Positions 35,882 to 45,490 are shown, counted from the stretch's first letter. The stretch: 64,000 nt of DNA from Eubacteriales bacterium (GCA_030524285.1 JAUNGQ010000006.1:61936-125935), one strand, 5' to 3'. Numbers and translations are program-made. The notes: generated by a model from the letters alone, not told the origin.

Positions 35882-37060
35882 TCAATATTTTACCCAAACT
35901 TCACCATTGTTTGCGGATTCAACACACTTTTCAATCCACTTCACACCGGCAGCGCCTGCTTCAACATCCGGATACCAAAAATCTCCGTACTCTTCACCGT
36001 TGTTTGCTGCATCCATAGCAACTGCAAAACGACGGTACAGGTTTGCCCAAGCTTCAAACAGACCTTCTGCATGTCCACCGCCGATGCGGTCTTCTACACG
36101 CGCCTCTTCATACAGATAGCCTGCGCCGCGTTCCAGACGGCGTACCGGCTCGCCTTCGATTTCATAGGTCATCTGGTTCGGACGCTCATCATCCCACTCA
36201 ATGGATGCCTTGGAGCCAACCACACGGATGACATGTCCATGACGTGCACCACAGTTGATCGAAGAAGACCAGCAGTATACCTTCGCGCCTTCCTGTACAT
36301 GCTCAGAAGCATTCAGACGCATCAGGGTAAATGCATTGTCTTCCAGCTCACGGCCTTCTACAAAAGCGTCCCTGGAGCAAAGAACCTTATCGATCTTCAT
36401 ATCCGGGATCATAGCCTCAATGATGTACAGGCAATGGGTGCCAACATCCGCCATAGCAAAGGACGGGCCTGCCTTTGTCGGGTCAAAACGCCATTTGGCA
36501 GCTGCATTGGTTTCCTCAATCTTGTCGTTATAACCGCCAAATGCGAAGGACATGTTGATGACGCGGATATCGCCCAGATCGCCATGCTGAATCATCTGGC
36601 GAGCCTGCTGAATCATCTGATGACCAGAATAACCATAGGTCACACCGACAACACGGTTCTTTGCCTTTGCCAGAGTACACAGCTCCTCAGCCTCTTCTGT
36701 GGTGAAGCAAAGCGGCTTTTCACAAACAACATGCAGACCTGCCTCCAATGCAGCTTTGCATACTGTATAATGCATACCATTCGGAGTTGCGATGGAAACT
36801 GCTTCGATTCCATCCTCGCGCTGCGCTTCCTTCTCGAACATGGTCTTGTAATCCGGATAGCAGCGATCCGGTGCAACGCCCAGCTCTGCAGCAAATGCCA
36901 TGCCTCGCTTCGGATTGATATCAAAAGCGCCAGCTACCAGCTGGAAGTTATTGTCGCGCAGTGCTGCGGAACGATGAATATAACCAATCTGGCTGCCCTT
37001 GCCGCCGCCAACCATTGCCCAACGAATCGGATGATCTAAAACCTTGGAACCGTTAATCAT
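35882..37060 (-). CDS. Gfo/Idh/MocA family oxidoreductase (long, 385-395-aa subtype)
   Basis: 392 aa. Rossmann domain with WAMVGGGKGSQIGYIHRSAA, then EKPLCFTTEEAEEL (the usual EKP motif) and a C-terminal alpha/beta domain with GAGYLYEEARVEDRIGGGHA. It is the same subtype as the enzyme at 57652-58809: MINGxK start, SQIGYIHRSAALRD, EKPLCFTTE and DRIGGGH are shared. NAD(P)-dependent oxidation or reduction of a sugar or cyclitol is the family role. It is downstream of the IolE-like gene in one direction. Confidence 0.88.
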   Translation of the reverse strand: MINGSKVLDHPIRWAMVGGGKGSQIGYIHRSAALRDNNFQLVAGAFDINPKRGMAFAAELGVAPDRCYPDYKTMFEKEAQREDGIEAVSIATPNGMHYTVCKAALEAGLHVVCEKPLCFTTEEAEELCTLAKAKNRVVGVTYGYSGHQMIQQARQMIQHGDLGDIRVINMSFAFGGYNDKIEETNAAAKWRFDPTKAGPSFAMADVGTHCLYIIEAMIPDMKIDKVLCSRDAFVEGRELEDNAFTLMRLNASEHVQEGAKVYCWSSSINCGARHGHVIRVVGSKASIEWDDERPNQMTYEIEGEPVRRLERGAGYLYEEARVEDRIGGGHAEGLFEAWANLYRRFAVAMDAANNGEEYGDFWYPDVEAGAAGVKWIEKCVESANNGEVWVKY

Positions 37061-37269
37061 GATAGTGTCCTCCTGTTATAATATTTTTCATGCTGTCCAA
37101 AAAAACTTTCTGCTATCAATTCTCTAAAAATAGTTGTCGCTACGGTTTCCGACGTATCTGAAAACTCGAATAATCTGACTATTTTTATCAATGCGAAATT
37201 TTCATCATATTCTCTGTTTTCAGATACCGTCTTAAAACTCTCTCCAACCAACACGCTAAAATCATGATG

Positions 37270-38202
37270 TTAAATCTGATAACCGACAGACTTCAGGTAG
37301 TCTACGCTGCGTTTTACATCACGCAGAGACGTATCAGAATTGCGCGGGTCGCGTTCCTGCTCAATGGTAATATAGCCACTGTAACCGATTTCCTCCAGCG
37401 CAGCCTTGATTGCCGGATAATCCAATGCGCCGGTACCGATCGGGCACATGGCGCCCTTGCCGCAGCCGTCAAAGAAACGAATTGTTTCACCCAGTACCTC
37501 ATGGTAAACCTTGTCGTCTACGTCCTTGAAGTGAACATAGTCCAGCTTGTCCTGATACTTTTTCAGGTATGTAACCGGATCCATGCCAGAATAATACAGA
37601 TGACCGGTATCAAGGCACAGGCCAGCTACCTCATATGGGATGTCCTGTGTGATTCTCTCGATTTCATCGGCAAATTCGATATAGGTACCTGCATGCGGAT
37701 GAATGACCGGACGAACGCCCCATGCATTTGCACGGTCACATACCGCGCGTACATTCCCGACAAACGCTTTCCATTGCTCGTCATTCATACGCGGCGCACG
37801 GTCAGAATGTCCGGCATTGAAATCGCGCTCATCATGTCCCCAGTCCATCACCGTCATATATGGTGTCGGAAATTTCTGTCCCTTATGTACTGGCAGCTTC
37901 GGCATTTTGGGGTCCGTAATCAGCTTGCAAATATCATCGACTGCCTTCAGCACGCTCGGCTGATTTTCCGGTGTCACGAGGTCATGAAAAATGGTACCGA
38001 CCACAATGCCCAGTCCGTTTTTTTCCAACTCAGCCGCAACGGTATCGACATCATTCGGAATATAGCCCCATGGTCCAAGCTCAATGGCACGATAACCCGC
38101 CTGGCTTGCTTCGGACAGAACTCTGGTCCAAGGCGGCAGATACGGATTCTTCGGATCATCAACGCCCCAGCAGCTCGGCGCTCCGCAAATGTTCATGCTC
38201 AT
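37270..38202 (-). CDS. IolE/MocC-like TIM-barrel enzyme (probable inosose dehydratase or ketosugar isomerase)
   Basis: 310 aa. The N-terminal NICGAPSCWGVDDP and YRAIELGPWGYIPND segments resemble inosose dehydratases, and metal-ligand regions include VIHPHAGTYIEF, GLCLDTGHLYYSG, YVHFKDVD and the final YITIEQERDP. It probably acts on a keto-cyclitol or keto-sugar made by a Gfo/Idh/MocA enzyme such as the one 209 bp downstream. Divergent from the AraC gene at 38475, its likely regulator. Confidence 0.83.
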   Translation of the reverse strand: MSMNICGAPSCWGVDDPKNPYLPPWTRVLSEASQAGYRAIELGPWGYIPNDVDTVAAELEKNGLGIVVGTIFHDLVTPENQPSVLKAVDDICKLITDPKMPKLPVHKGQKFPTPYMTVMDWGHDERDFNAGHSDRAPRMNDEQWKAFVGNVRAVCDRANAWGVRPVIHPHAGTYIEFADEIERITQDIPYEVAGLCLDTGHLYYSGMDPVTYLKKYQDKLDYVHFKDVDDKVYHEVLGETIRFFDGCGKGAMCPIGTGALDYPAIKAALEEIGYSGYITIEQERDPRNSDTSLRDVKRSVDYLKSVGYQI

Positions 38203-38474
38203 ACTGTCTTCTCCTCTCCAATACGTTCAGTCATACAATGAAAAATACAGAATCTTGTTGCAGTTTCTGTGCTATACTTCATCTTTATGGATTGCTTTGA
38301 CTGTCTTTTGTTCCTGTGTTATGATTATATTATATAAAATTGCAAACAAATGACCTCCATTATTTTGTTTGTTATTTGCGGACTTCCCAACGTCATTTTG
38401 CACAAATTTACAGGGTCCTTTTTTGGATACTACACAATCCTGTTGCCAGTGTAACAGAAAAGAGGGGGATTGTT

Positions 38475-39347
38475 ATGAGAGATGTCCAGATTTTGGCAGG
38501 CAACGTATTTGAAAATGGTCAGATTCCCATTCTGGTAAATGCCAACCGTCAGGACTATGGCAGACAACGGCATGACCGTCCGATGCATGGTCATGATTCC
38601 ATGTGTGAGCTGCTGCTGTGCTATCGCGGCTTTGGCGTTTACCATGTCAACAACTTCTCCTATGTGATTCAGGAGGGTGATTTGATCTATTACAACTGTG
38701 GTGAGCTGCATGAAGTGGTTTCCAGCACGGATGTGGAAATCGGAACCTATTGCTTCGGCTTTTCCAATGTACATTTCAAAAATCTTCCGGTAAATCATTT
38801 CATCCCGATGGACAGCCCCCATGTCCGTGCTTCTCAAAGTATGTTCCCATTTCTGTGCAATCTTTCTGAACAGATTTTAAAATACAACAGCGGTTCTCCG
38901 ACAGAGCATCTAACCAGTCAGATGCTGGGGGCTTCTCTGCTGATGCTCGCCGCACAAATGCCGACAACACAGCGGGAAGAACAGATGATTAGCCCCGCTT
39001 CCCAGCTTACAGCCCACATCAAGGAATATATTGATGCGCATTACACAGAAGCACTGAAACTGGAAGACATTGCGTCAGCACTGAATTGCAGTGTGCCTTA
39101 TCTCGCGCACACGTTTAAGGACGCTACCGGCTATTCCCCGATTCAATATGCCATCCGTAGAAGAATTGGTCTGGCGCAGACACTGCTGATTTCCACCGAT
39201 TATTCCTCTACCCATATTGCCACGCTGGTTGGCTATGACAATCCAAACTATTTCAATTCCCTATTTCGCAAGGTTGTTGGTACAACACCCATTCGGTATC
39301 GTAAGAATTATTTGGAAGCCCTGCGCGGGGAACGAAACCAACTATAG
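38475..39347 (+). CDS. AraC family transcriptional regulator of the second module
   Basis: 290 aa from the ATG with AGAGGGGGA upstream. Cupin sensor (about 30-110, QEGDLIYYNCGELHEVV) and C-terminal AraC DNA-binding domain (LEDIASALNCSVPYLAHTFK, GYDNPNYFNSLFRKVVG). Divergent placement over a 272-bp gap from the IolE-like gene indicates local control. The sensed ligand is unknown. Confidence 0.9.
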   Translation: MRDVQILAGNVFENGQIPILVNANRQDYGRQRHDRPMHGHDSMCELLLCYRGFGVYHVNNFSYVIQEGDLIYYNCGELHEVVSSTDVEIGTYCFGFSNVHFKNLPVNHFIPMDSPHVRASQSMFPFLCNLSEQILKYNSGSPTEHLTSQMLGASLLMLAAQMPTTQREEQMISPASQLTAHIKEYIDAHYTEALKLEDIASALNCSVPYLAHTFKDATGYSPIQYAIRRRIGLAQTLLISTDYSSTHIATLVGYDNPNYFNSLFRKVVGTTPIRYRKNYLEALRGERNQL

Positions 39348-39355
39348 AATATTTT

Positions 39356-39382
39356 TTAGCACTCTTAATATGAGAGTGCTAA
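39356..39382. promoter_or_regulatory. Perfect CIRCE element (HrcA operator)
   Basis: TTAGCACTC-N9-GAGTGCTAA, exact consensus. It lies 8 bp after the AraC stop and 213 bp before the hsp20 ATG. HrcA repression of the small heat-shock gene is the natural reading, though the gap is longer than usual. Confidence 0.88.
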
Positions 39383-39595
39383 ATTTACAAATCATTCATT
39401 TCTATCGCGAATTTTATTCACAATCGCCGCTTATACTAATATCAAACAAAAGAAGTACGGGACAAAAAACCGTACGAAAGAAAGAGGGCATCCCCGATGG
39501 AAACATCATTTTTCACACGAGACTCGCATTTTGTTTCGTAAAATGCCATAACTTTTTCCGCTTTACTTTGATGACGATAGAAAGGACGATTGATT

Positions 39596-40024
39596 ATGTT
39601 TGGTATGGTTCCATTTGAATATCGAGACCGTAATGTATTTGATATGTTTGACAACTTTGAACGTAGCTTGTTCCGTAACAGCAACGTTGACCTCCCTGCC
39701 TTCCGCACGGACATCCGCGATGCAGGCGATAAATATGTACTTGAGGCGGAGCTTCCAGGCTTTAGCAAGGAAGATGTCAGACTTGACCTCAAGGACGGTA
39801 TCCTGACGATCTCTGCTGAACACACGGAAAACAACGATCAGAAGGATGACAACGGTTCCTATATCCGCCGCGAACGCCGATACGGCTCATTCCGCCGCAG
39901 CTTTGATGTCACCGGCATTGATGAAAATGCAATTTCTGCTGCTTACAACAACGGTGTTCTGGAGCTGTCGCTTCCGAAGGCACAGCAAACGCTTCCGGAA
40001 GCCAAAAGAATCCCGATTGAATAA
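39596..40024 (+). CDS. Hsp20/alpha-crystallin small heat-shock protein
   Basis: 142 aa. Central alpha-crystallin domain (about 35-130) with DKYVLEAELPGFSKEDVRLD, LTISAEH and the C-terminal NGVLELSLPK (GVLxxxxPK) signature; IPIE at the end gives the I-x-I type oligomerisation motif. It holds unfolding proteins without ATP. AAAGGA precedes the ATG. The CIRCE element upstream implies heat induction through HrcA. Confidence 0.95.
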   Translation: MFGMVPFEYRDRNVFDMFDNFERSLFRNSNVDLPAFRTDIRDAGDKYVLEAELPGFSKEDVRLDLKDGILTISAEHTENNDQKDDNGSYIRRERRYGSFRRSFDVTGIDENAISAAYNNGVLELSLPKAQQTLPEAKRIPIE

Positions 40025-40039
40025 TGTTCCCTTCATAGT

Positions 40040-40080
40040 AAAAGGGCACGCTGAGGAAAGTTTCCCAGCGCGCCCTTTTT
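40040..40080. terminator. Bidirectional terminator between hsp20 and the MFS gene
   Basis: AAAAGGGC-CGCTG-GGAA pairs with TTCC-CAGCG-GCCCTTTTT, serving hsp20 on the plus strand and the convergent MFS gene on the minus strand. Confidence 0.9.
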
Positions 40081-40092
40081 GTTATGCTTTTT

Positions 40093-41262
40093 TCACTTTT
40101 TCTGATGCCTTACGAACAGTAACGTGGATACAACCAGAATCACAAGCAGTACATACAGGAAATACATACCGCCACGGATGCCAATTTGATCCGCCAATGT
40201 ACCAATGGCGCTCTGCGTTGCTGCGGCGCCAATTCCTGGAATGACAATAAACATACCCATACACATCGGATACTGTCCGATCAGATTGTCGCTGCCGCCC
40301 AGCGTCGTGCCATACATGCCCGCCATAAACAGACCTACTCCAAAGGTTCCCACTGCCATCGGAAACAGTGTATGGCTAAACAGCATAACCGTAAAACAGA
40401 CTGTAACACCGAGGGTCATCACAGGAATCATCTGCTGCGGCCGGAAGCGTATTGCAAACCATGTACTTGCTAAGCGTCCGATCAATACGGCAAACCACAG
40501 GGCAGTCGCCAAAAGCTGCGCTATGGTTTCGGTGGTTGCGCCGGAATCCACAAAAAAGGTTACCAGCCACCCCATGACTGACGCTTCAAATGCCAGATAA
40601 CACATCAGCAACAGACAGCAGATCCAGAAAATCGGTTTTTGAAAGAATCCAAAATCCATTTTCCCTGAGCCTGTTTCCTGTACAAAGGCTTCCGGCCCGA
40701 TGTTTACCTTGGCCCCATGCAAAAGCATGATAATACCTACTGCAATTGCAATGGCAAAGGATGTGCGCCATGAAGCGCCGCAAAGTACAACAATCAATGG
40801 CGCCATACAGGTGCCAATCGCAAAAAATGCCTGTGCAAGATTCAGCAGGCTGGCGTCGTTGTTTGACAGTGTACTGGTAATCTGATTGCCGAAATTGGCA
40901 GTACTTCCTTTACAAATACCTGTCAGCAGCATGGAAAACAGCAGCACAATCGGATTCCCATTTGCCATCATCAATGCCAGACCGACAAAGGCCAGTATTC
41001 CAAAAAACAGGTAAGTCGTCTTTGCTCCCAGCCTGCGGGCAATCATGCTAACAAAAATACCCATAACCAAATAACCAATCTGCTGGGCTGACATCATCAT
41101 ACCGCCAATCTGATAGCTGATCTGATATTCCTCCTTGATGGCAGGCAGCGCTGAACCGATCAGGGTCAGATAAATACCCATTGCCATATATGCAATAAAA
41201 ATATCATACATCAGATAACGATGTCCTTTTGACATAGATTGTAATGCAGTCGTTCTCTCCAT
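40093..41262 (-). CDS. MFS transporter (FHS/fucose-permease-like)
   Basis: 389 aa with about twelve helices. The N-terminal half has YLTLIGSALPAIKEEYQISYQ and MSAQQIGYLVMGIFVSMIARRLGAK, close to fucose/glucose:H+ symporter-like carriers that begin with LG.LLP..... Start ATG has GGAGG six bases upstream. It stands alone, with no enzyme neighbour to indicate the substrate. Confidence 0.83.
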   Translation of the reverse strand: MERTTALQSMSKGHRYLMYDIFIAYMAMGIYLTLIGSALPAIKEEYQISYQIGGMMMSAQQIGYLVMGIFVSMIARRLGAKTTYLFFGILAFVGLALMMANGNPIVLLFSMLLTGICKGSTANFGNQITSTLSNNDASLLNLAQAFFAIGTCMAPLIVVLCGASWRTSFAIAIAVGIIMLLHGAKVNIGPEAFVQETGSGKMDFGFFQKPIFWICCLLLMCYLAFEASVMGWLVTFFVDSGATTETIAQLLATALWFAVLIGRLASTWFAIRFRPQQMIPVMTLGVTVCFTVMLFSHTLFPMAVGTFGVGLFMAGMYGTTLGGSDNLIGQYPMCMGMFIVIPGIGAAATQSAIGTLADQIGIRGGMYFLYVLLVILVVSTLLFVRHQKK

Positions 41263-41411
41263 ATGGTTCCTCCACAAGTTTTCTTGCAGCTATTATATCA
41301 TGCAGTTTTTCTCAAAAGCTTTCATTATAGCGTCACATCATTGTACAAAATCGTTAAACAGAAAAAGCGGATTCCTTCTTTCAGAAATCCGCTTCCAGTT
41401 ATTCTATTTTC

Positions 41412-42299
41412 TTAATTGTTCAGATAATTGTCAACCAGCCACTGACAGCGTTCTCCCGTGCTGTTCGCCAAGGAACCATTATAAACCAGTGCATATCCGC
41501 TTCCACCAGCCCAATCGGCGGCGGCTGCATCCGCTGCTGCATCGCGCTGTGCAATCCATGCTTTTTCCGAGGCTTTCAGCTCTTCAAATTTGCTGCTGGA
41601 AAGCTCTGCCTTGATCTCCTGATAGATCTCATTGAGCAAAGCATCCCAATGCTGATAATTCTCATAGCTCAGTTGATTCAGCTCGGACTGATTTCTCCCG
41701 TCATTGACCGCATCCATCTCCGCCCACAGGGCATTGATTTCCGCCTGATATTGTTCCCGCAGAGCAGCATACTGATCTGTTTGCTCGGCATCATTCTCTT
41801 CTGGCGATGTTACCGTTTCCTGCTGTTCCGGCTTCACTTCTGCTGCGTCCTGCTGTTCCGGCTTCTGTACATCCTGTGCAGCATCCTGCTTTTGTGTATC
41901 ATCAGCTATGGTACTTGTCTGCTGTAACTGCTCCAATGCCGCCTGATTCTTCTGGCTGTTCACCTTCAAAAAGGTAGCTGCTGCCACAATAACAATGATA
42001 ACGACTGCTACGGCAAAGATGAGTACCATTTTTGTACTGTTATTCTGCCGCGGCGTCGGCGCCTGCGGTATATTCTGATATTGACGGATTGTCTCCTGCT
42101 GTCCAGATACATCCTGTACCGGGATGCGCTGGGTACGCTGTTCATCGTCTGCCAACCTGCCACAGCGCGGGCAGAAATCATCCTGCGCTACCATCGGTGC
42201 ACCGCAATGCGGGCAGGTTTTTCCCCTTACTCTGGTACCGCATTCCGGACAGAATACGGCATTTTGTTCCAGCTCATGACCGCAATTTGGACAATTCAT
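41412..42299 (-). CDS. Zinc-ribbon membrane protein with C-terminal LprI-like domain
   Basis: 295 aa. Two zinc ribbons at the N-terminus (CPNC/CPEC and CPHC/CPRC, within residues 3-47), one transmembrane helix (about 91-110), a Gln/Glu/Asp-rich linker with QDAA and KPEQQ repeats, and a C-terminal LprI/DUF1311-type domain (about 180-290; KASEKAWIAQRDAAADAA, GGSGYALVYN). The ribbons should be cytoplasmic and the LprI domain outside. LprI domains are linked to lysozyme inhibition or envelope stress. Exact role unknown. Confidence 0.82.
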   Translation of the reverse strand: MNCPNCGHELEQNAVFCPECGTRVRGKTCPHCGAPMVAQDDFCPRCGRLADDEQRTQRIPVQDVSGQQETIRQYQNIPQAPTPRQNNSTKMVLIFAVAVVIIVIVAAATFLKVNSQKNQAALEQLQQTSTIADDTQKQDAAQDVQKPEQQDAAEVKPEQQETVTSPEENDAEQTDQYAALREQYQAEINALWAEMDAVNDGRNQSELNQLSYENYQHWDALLNEIYQEIKAELSSSKFEELKASEKAWIAQRDAAADAAAADWAGGSGYALVYNGSLANSTGERCQWLVDNYLNN

Positions 42300-42335
42300 G
42301 CTTCTTTCCCCTTTTTCGGATGTATCTATACTGTT

Positions 42336-42941
42336 TTACTGGTCAATGTTTTGTCTGCCATCAAGCGCACGCATCAACGTTACTTCGTCAATATACTCCA
42401 GTTGTCCGCCAACCGGAATACCATAAGCCAAACGGCTGACGCGAATCTGGAATGGCTTGAGCAATCGTGCCAGATACATCGCAGTGGCTTCGCCCTCCGT
42501 ATCCGGATTGGTTGCCAGAATCACTTCCTGTACATCCTCTTCCGCTACGCGGTGTAGCAGCTCACGAATGCGCAAATCATCCGGACCGACATGGTTCAAC
42601 GGTGAAATGGTACCATGCAGTACATGATACAGTCCACGGTATTCCCTTGTCTTTTCAAATGCCAGAACATCCTTCGGGTCTGCTACCACACAGATGGTTG
42701 TATGATCACGTGCCGCATCCGCACAAATCGGACAAAGCTCCTCATCCGTCAGATTCTGGCACTGCGGGCACAGATGAATGGTCTGCTTCGCAGCTGTAAT
42801 GGCCTGTGCCAGCCGTTCCGCATCCTCCTTCGGCAGATTTAACACATGAAACGCCAGACGCTGTGCCGTCTTTCGCCCGATACCGGGCAGTTTGGCAAAT
42901 TCGTCAATCAGCGTTTCCACCGATGGTGCAAAATATTTCAT
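42336..42941 (-). CDS. recR: Recombination protein RecR
   Basis: 201 aa, normal length. Helix-hairpin-helix ([17 protein letters not shown]), four-Cys zinc finger (CPQC..CPIC) and Toprim domain ([29 protein letters not shown]). Works with RecO/RecF in gap repair. It follows ybaB by 6 bp in the conserved dnaX-ybaB-recR order. Confidence 0.97.
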   Translation of the reverse strand: MKYFAPSVETLIDEFAKLPGIGRKTAQRLAFHVLNLPKEDAERLAQAITAAKQTIHLCPQCQNLTDEELCPICADAARDHTTICVVADPKDVLAFEKTREYRGLYHVLHGTISPLNHVGPDDLRIRELLHRVAEEDVQEVILATNPDTEGEATAMYLARLLKPFQIRVSRLAYGIPVGGQLEYIDEVTLMRALDGRQNIDQ

Positions 42942-42947
42942 GGATGC

Positions 42948-43313
42948 TTAGAACAGTCCCGGCATACCGCCGCCAGTTGCCTGACGCATGATAGATGCAC
43001 TCTCCTCATCCGCCTGCTTCAATGCCTGATTGACTGCGGTTACAATCAGATCCTCCAGCATTTCGATATCATCCGGATCGACAACTTCGGGATTCAGCTT
43101 CAGGCTCAACAGCTGATTGGAGCCTTTCACAACAGCAGTAACCGCACCGCCGCCAGAAGTAGCTGTATATTCCTTATTCCCCAGTTCTTCCTGTGCCTTT
43201 ACCATTTCTTCCTGCATCTTCTGCGCCTTCTTAATCATGGCGTTCATGTTCATACCGCCCATACCGCCCATTGCAGCGCCGCCTCTGCCATATCCGTTAA
43301 ACTTCCTAGCCAT
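42948..43313 (-). CDS. YbaB/EbfC family nucleoid-associated protein
   Basis: 121 aa, with a Gly/Met-rich N-terminal extension (RGGAAMGGMGGMNMNAM) followed by the YbaB core (MIKKAQKMQEEMVKAQEEL, EDLIVTAVNQALKQ). A dimeric DNA-binding protein whose gene is regularly between dnaX and recR. Confidence 0.95.
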   Translation of the reverse strand: MARKFNGYGRGGAAMGGMGGMNMNAMIKKAQKMQEEMVKAQEELGNKEYTATSGGGAVTAVVKGSNQLLSLKLNPEVVDPDDIEMLEDLIVTAVNQALKQADEESASIMRQATGGGMPGLF

Positions 43314-43329
43314 TATCTGTATCCTCCTG

Positions 43330-44973
43330 TTAATCGTTAATCTCTAATGCTATATCCAATTCGCCGGCCCTGCGGATGATATCATCTACAGGATTTGCTT
43401 TCGTGGAAAGCGTCCCGACGTTGCTTTCTTCCATTACCTTGATGCGATATTGCCTGCCCGTAACGCTCTGCGCTGCCTGTGCCAGCGCATCCTTTACTTT
43501 TGTCTCGCTGCAAAGCTCACAGGTAAACGGGTCCTCACAAACCACGTACAAATCATTGCCATGCAACACGCCCTTTGCAAAGGTCAGCTGAGCAAATGTA
43601 CTCATCGGAAGCAGTTTTTTCGCCGCCAGTGTAATATCATTCCACTGCGGGCTGCATTCCAGCTTTTTCGGTGGTTCCTTCTTTTGCTTTCGCGGTACCG
43701 GCGCTTCGCCAAACGGTAACATCGACAACTCGTCATCCTCCGGAGGCGGCGCATCCGCATCTGATGGAAAACCGTCATCGTCCTGTTGCGGAGCAGTCAT
43801 CGGCATCGCCGCGGGAGCCGTTACAAGTCCGCGGGCAATTTTCTCTTCCAGTGCGTCCACACGTCCGCTCAGCGTATCATAATCCTCTGCGTGCAGCTGG
43901 CACAGCCGGACAACGCACAATTCCGCTTCAATACGCCGATTTGCTGCACGCGGCATACGTACTAGCGCTTCCTGCAGGATATTGGTATACGCCAGAAGGC
44001 GAGTTGCAGGTATCTGTTCACACAGCTGCATGACGGTCTGTGCAGAATATGCCGGCGATAACAATGCGGAAACATCACTCCTGCTGGTCTTTACCAGCAG
44101 CATGTCCCGTATCAGGCCCAAAAGCTGATCAAGCACGGCGCCCAGCTCACGCCCTGTGGTATAGCTTTCCGCAAGCTGTCCAATTGCCGCTGTCAGATCG
44201 CCTGACAAGATATGCCGCATCAGATCTACTGCTGTATCGCCTGCCAGAATGCCGACGCCAGAAGCCACATGTTCCTCATCAATCGGTTCACTGCTGCCTG
44301 CCGCTGCACGGTCTAAAATAGACAGAGCATCACGCAGGGCGCCGTCTGCCAGACGTGCAATCATACGTGCGCCGCCATCAGTCAGCGGGATATTTTCTTC
44401 CTCTGCAATTTCCTTCAGCCGTTGCGCAATGTCATGCGGTGCAATCCTGCGGAAATCAAATCGCTGGCAGCGGGACAGAATCGTTGCCGGAACCTTATTG
44501 ATTTCAGTTGTTGCCAGAATAAACAATACATGCTCCGGCGGCTCCTCCAGCGTTTTCAGCAATGCATTAAACGCTCCCTGCGACAGCATATGAACCTCAT
44601 CAATGATGTACACACGTTTTTTCACCGAAGCCGGTCTATAACGGGTTTCATCGCGGATATCACGGATATTGTCTACACCATTGTTGGAAGCCGCATCGAT
44701 TTCCACAACATCTAAAATACTTCCATCCAGAATGCCGCGGCAGGCCGGACATGTGCCACATGGATCACCGCCTACCGGGTTGGTACAATTGACCGCCCGG
44801 GCAAGGATTTTGGCACAGGTTGTCTTACCCGTGCCGCGCGTTCCGGTAAACAGGTAGGCATGTGACAAACGCCCGCTTTCAAGCTGTGCACGCAGCGTAT
44901 CCGTAATATGCCGCTGTCCCACAACATCTGCAAATCGCGTTGGACGCCATTTGCGATACAATGCCTGATACAT
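43330..44973 (-). CDS. dnaX: DNA polymerase III subunit gamma/tau
   Basis: 547 aa. AAA+ domain with Walker A GTRGTGKTT, zinc-binding CTNP..CGTCPACRG, Walker B VYIIDEVHML and the sensor/SRC motif LATTEINKVPATILSRC. Domain III follows to about 370, then an acidic Pro-rich linker and a shorter tau-like tail. Clamp-loader ATPase. GGAGG precedes the ATG. The SRP RNA gene lies directly upstream. Confidence 0.96.
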   Translation of the reverse strand: MYQALYRKWRPTRFADVVGQRHITDTLRAQLESGRLSHAYLFTGTRGTGKTTCAKILARAVNCTNPVGGDPCGTCPACRGILDGSILDVVEIDAASNNGVDNIRDIRDETRYRPASVKKRVYIIDEVHMLSQGAFNALLKTLEEPPEHVLFILATTEINKVPATILSRCQRFDFRRIAPHDIAQRLKEIAEEENIPLTDGGARMIARLADGALRDALSILDRAAAGSSEPIDEEHVASGVGILAGDTAVDLMRHILSGDLTAAIGQLAESYTTGRELGAVLDQLLGLIRDMLLVKTSRSDVSALLSPAYSAQTVMQLCEQIPATRLLAYTNILQEALVRMPRAANRRIEAELCVVRLCQLHAEDYDTLSGRVDALEEKIARGLVTAPAAMPMTAPQQDDDGFPSDADAPPPEDDELSMLPFGEAPVPRKQKKEPPKKLECSPQWNDITLAAKKLLPMSTFAQLTFAKGVLHGNDLYVVCEDPFTCELCSETKVKDALAQAAQSVTGRQYRIKVMEESNVGTLSTKANPVDDIIRRAGELDIALEIND

Positions 44974-45012
44974 GCTTCTACCTCCAAAACAAAAAATCGC
45001 TGCTCAAACCGG

Positions 45013-45040
45013 AAAAACGGGCAATCGAAATTGCCCGTTT
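45013..45040 (-). terminator. Terminator between the SRP RNA and dnaX
   Basis: CGGGCAA-TTTCGA-TTGCCCG followed by TTTTT on the minus strand. Confidence 0.88.
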
Positions 45041-45062
45041 ACCTGCTCAGCTGCATGAAAAT

Positions 45063-45360
45063 CGATGTTCCGCACGACCGCGCACCGATCGTTGAACGAA
45101 ACGTAATATCTGGTACCCGAATCGTCCGGCTCAGATTCGGCATTCCTGCGGCACACAATGGGTTCTGCTTAATGCTGCTCGGTTCCCCGCCTGACATGGT
45201 TCACAGTCCACTGTTGCGAAGGACCGAATCTTCATCGCCTTTCCATACAGGTCAAACAATACACGCACCGCCCGCGGACCGGGATTCACTCCTGCTATAG
45301 CGGATTGCAGGTGCAGGACACCGCTGCCGTCCCAGCTAGCGCAGCCGTGCGGAGCATCGT
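45063..45360 (-). ncRNA. ffs: Signal recognition particle RNA, large Gram-positive type
   Basis: About 298 nt. The Alu-domain block (GCTAGCTGGGACGG, then CACCTGCAATCCGCTATAGC) and the S-domain core (GAACCATGTCAGG, GAGCAGCATTAAGCAG) match Bacillus/Clostridium SRP RNA. The ends pair: CGATG-TCCGCACG at the 5' side with CGTGCGGA-CATCG at the 3' side. Location next to dnaX is as in Bacillus. Precise ends are inferred from pairing. Confidence 0.9.
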
Positions 45361-45376
45361 TTTCCAATTCAAAGTT

Positions 45377-45405
45377 ATTATACTATATTATACGCCTCAA
45401 TGCAA
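45377..45405 (-). promoter_or_regulatory. Promoter of the SRP RNA
   Basis: TTGCAT (45400-45405), 17-bp spacer, TATAAT (45377-45382) on the minus strand. Confidence 0.85.
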
Positions 45406-45458
45406 CGAATTTATTTATTCTATCGACGAATCTTTTTCCTTCTCTGCATAAATGTGTA

Positions 45459-45490
45459 AAGGATGCCACCGCAAAAACGGCAGCATCCTT
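45459..45490 (-). terminator. Stem-loop after the penicillin-binding protein gene
   Basis: AAGGATGC..CCG pairs with CGG..GCATCCTT. The T tract is modest on either side (TGTTTTATT on plus, TACACATTTAT on minus). Confidence 0.6.

Noticed and set aside
35882-37060. Assignment as levoglucosan dehydrogenase or the C-glycoside oxidase DgpA
   Set aside because: Only the general Gfo/Idh/MocA fold is supported; the small partner subunits of C-glycoside lyases are not present, so no specific reaction is claimed.
38340-38474. Longer AraC reading frame
   Set aside because: It covers the divergent promoter region; the ATG at 38475 has a strong GAGGGGG site.
41727-41900. Possible tandem repeat or CRISPR-like units in the zinc-ribbon protein gene
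   Set aside because: The repetition is a short Gln/Glu/Ala-rich coding linker (QDAA, KPEQQ); there are no spacers.
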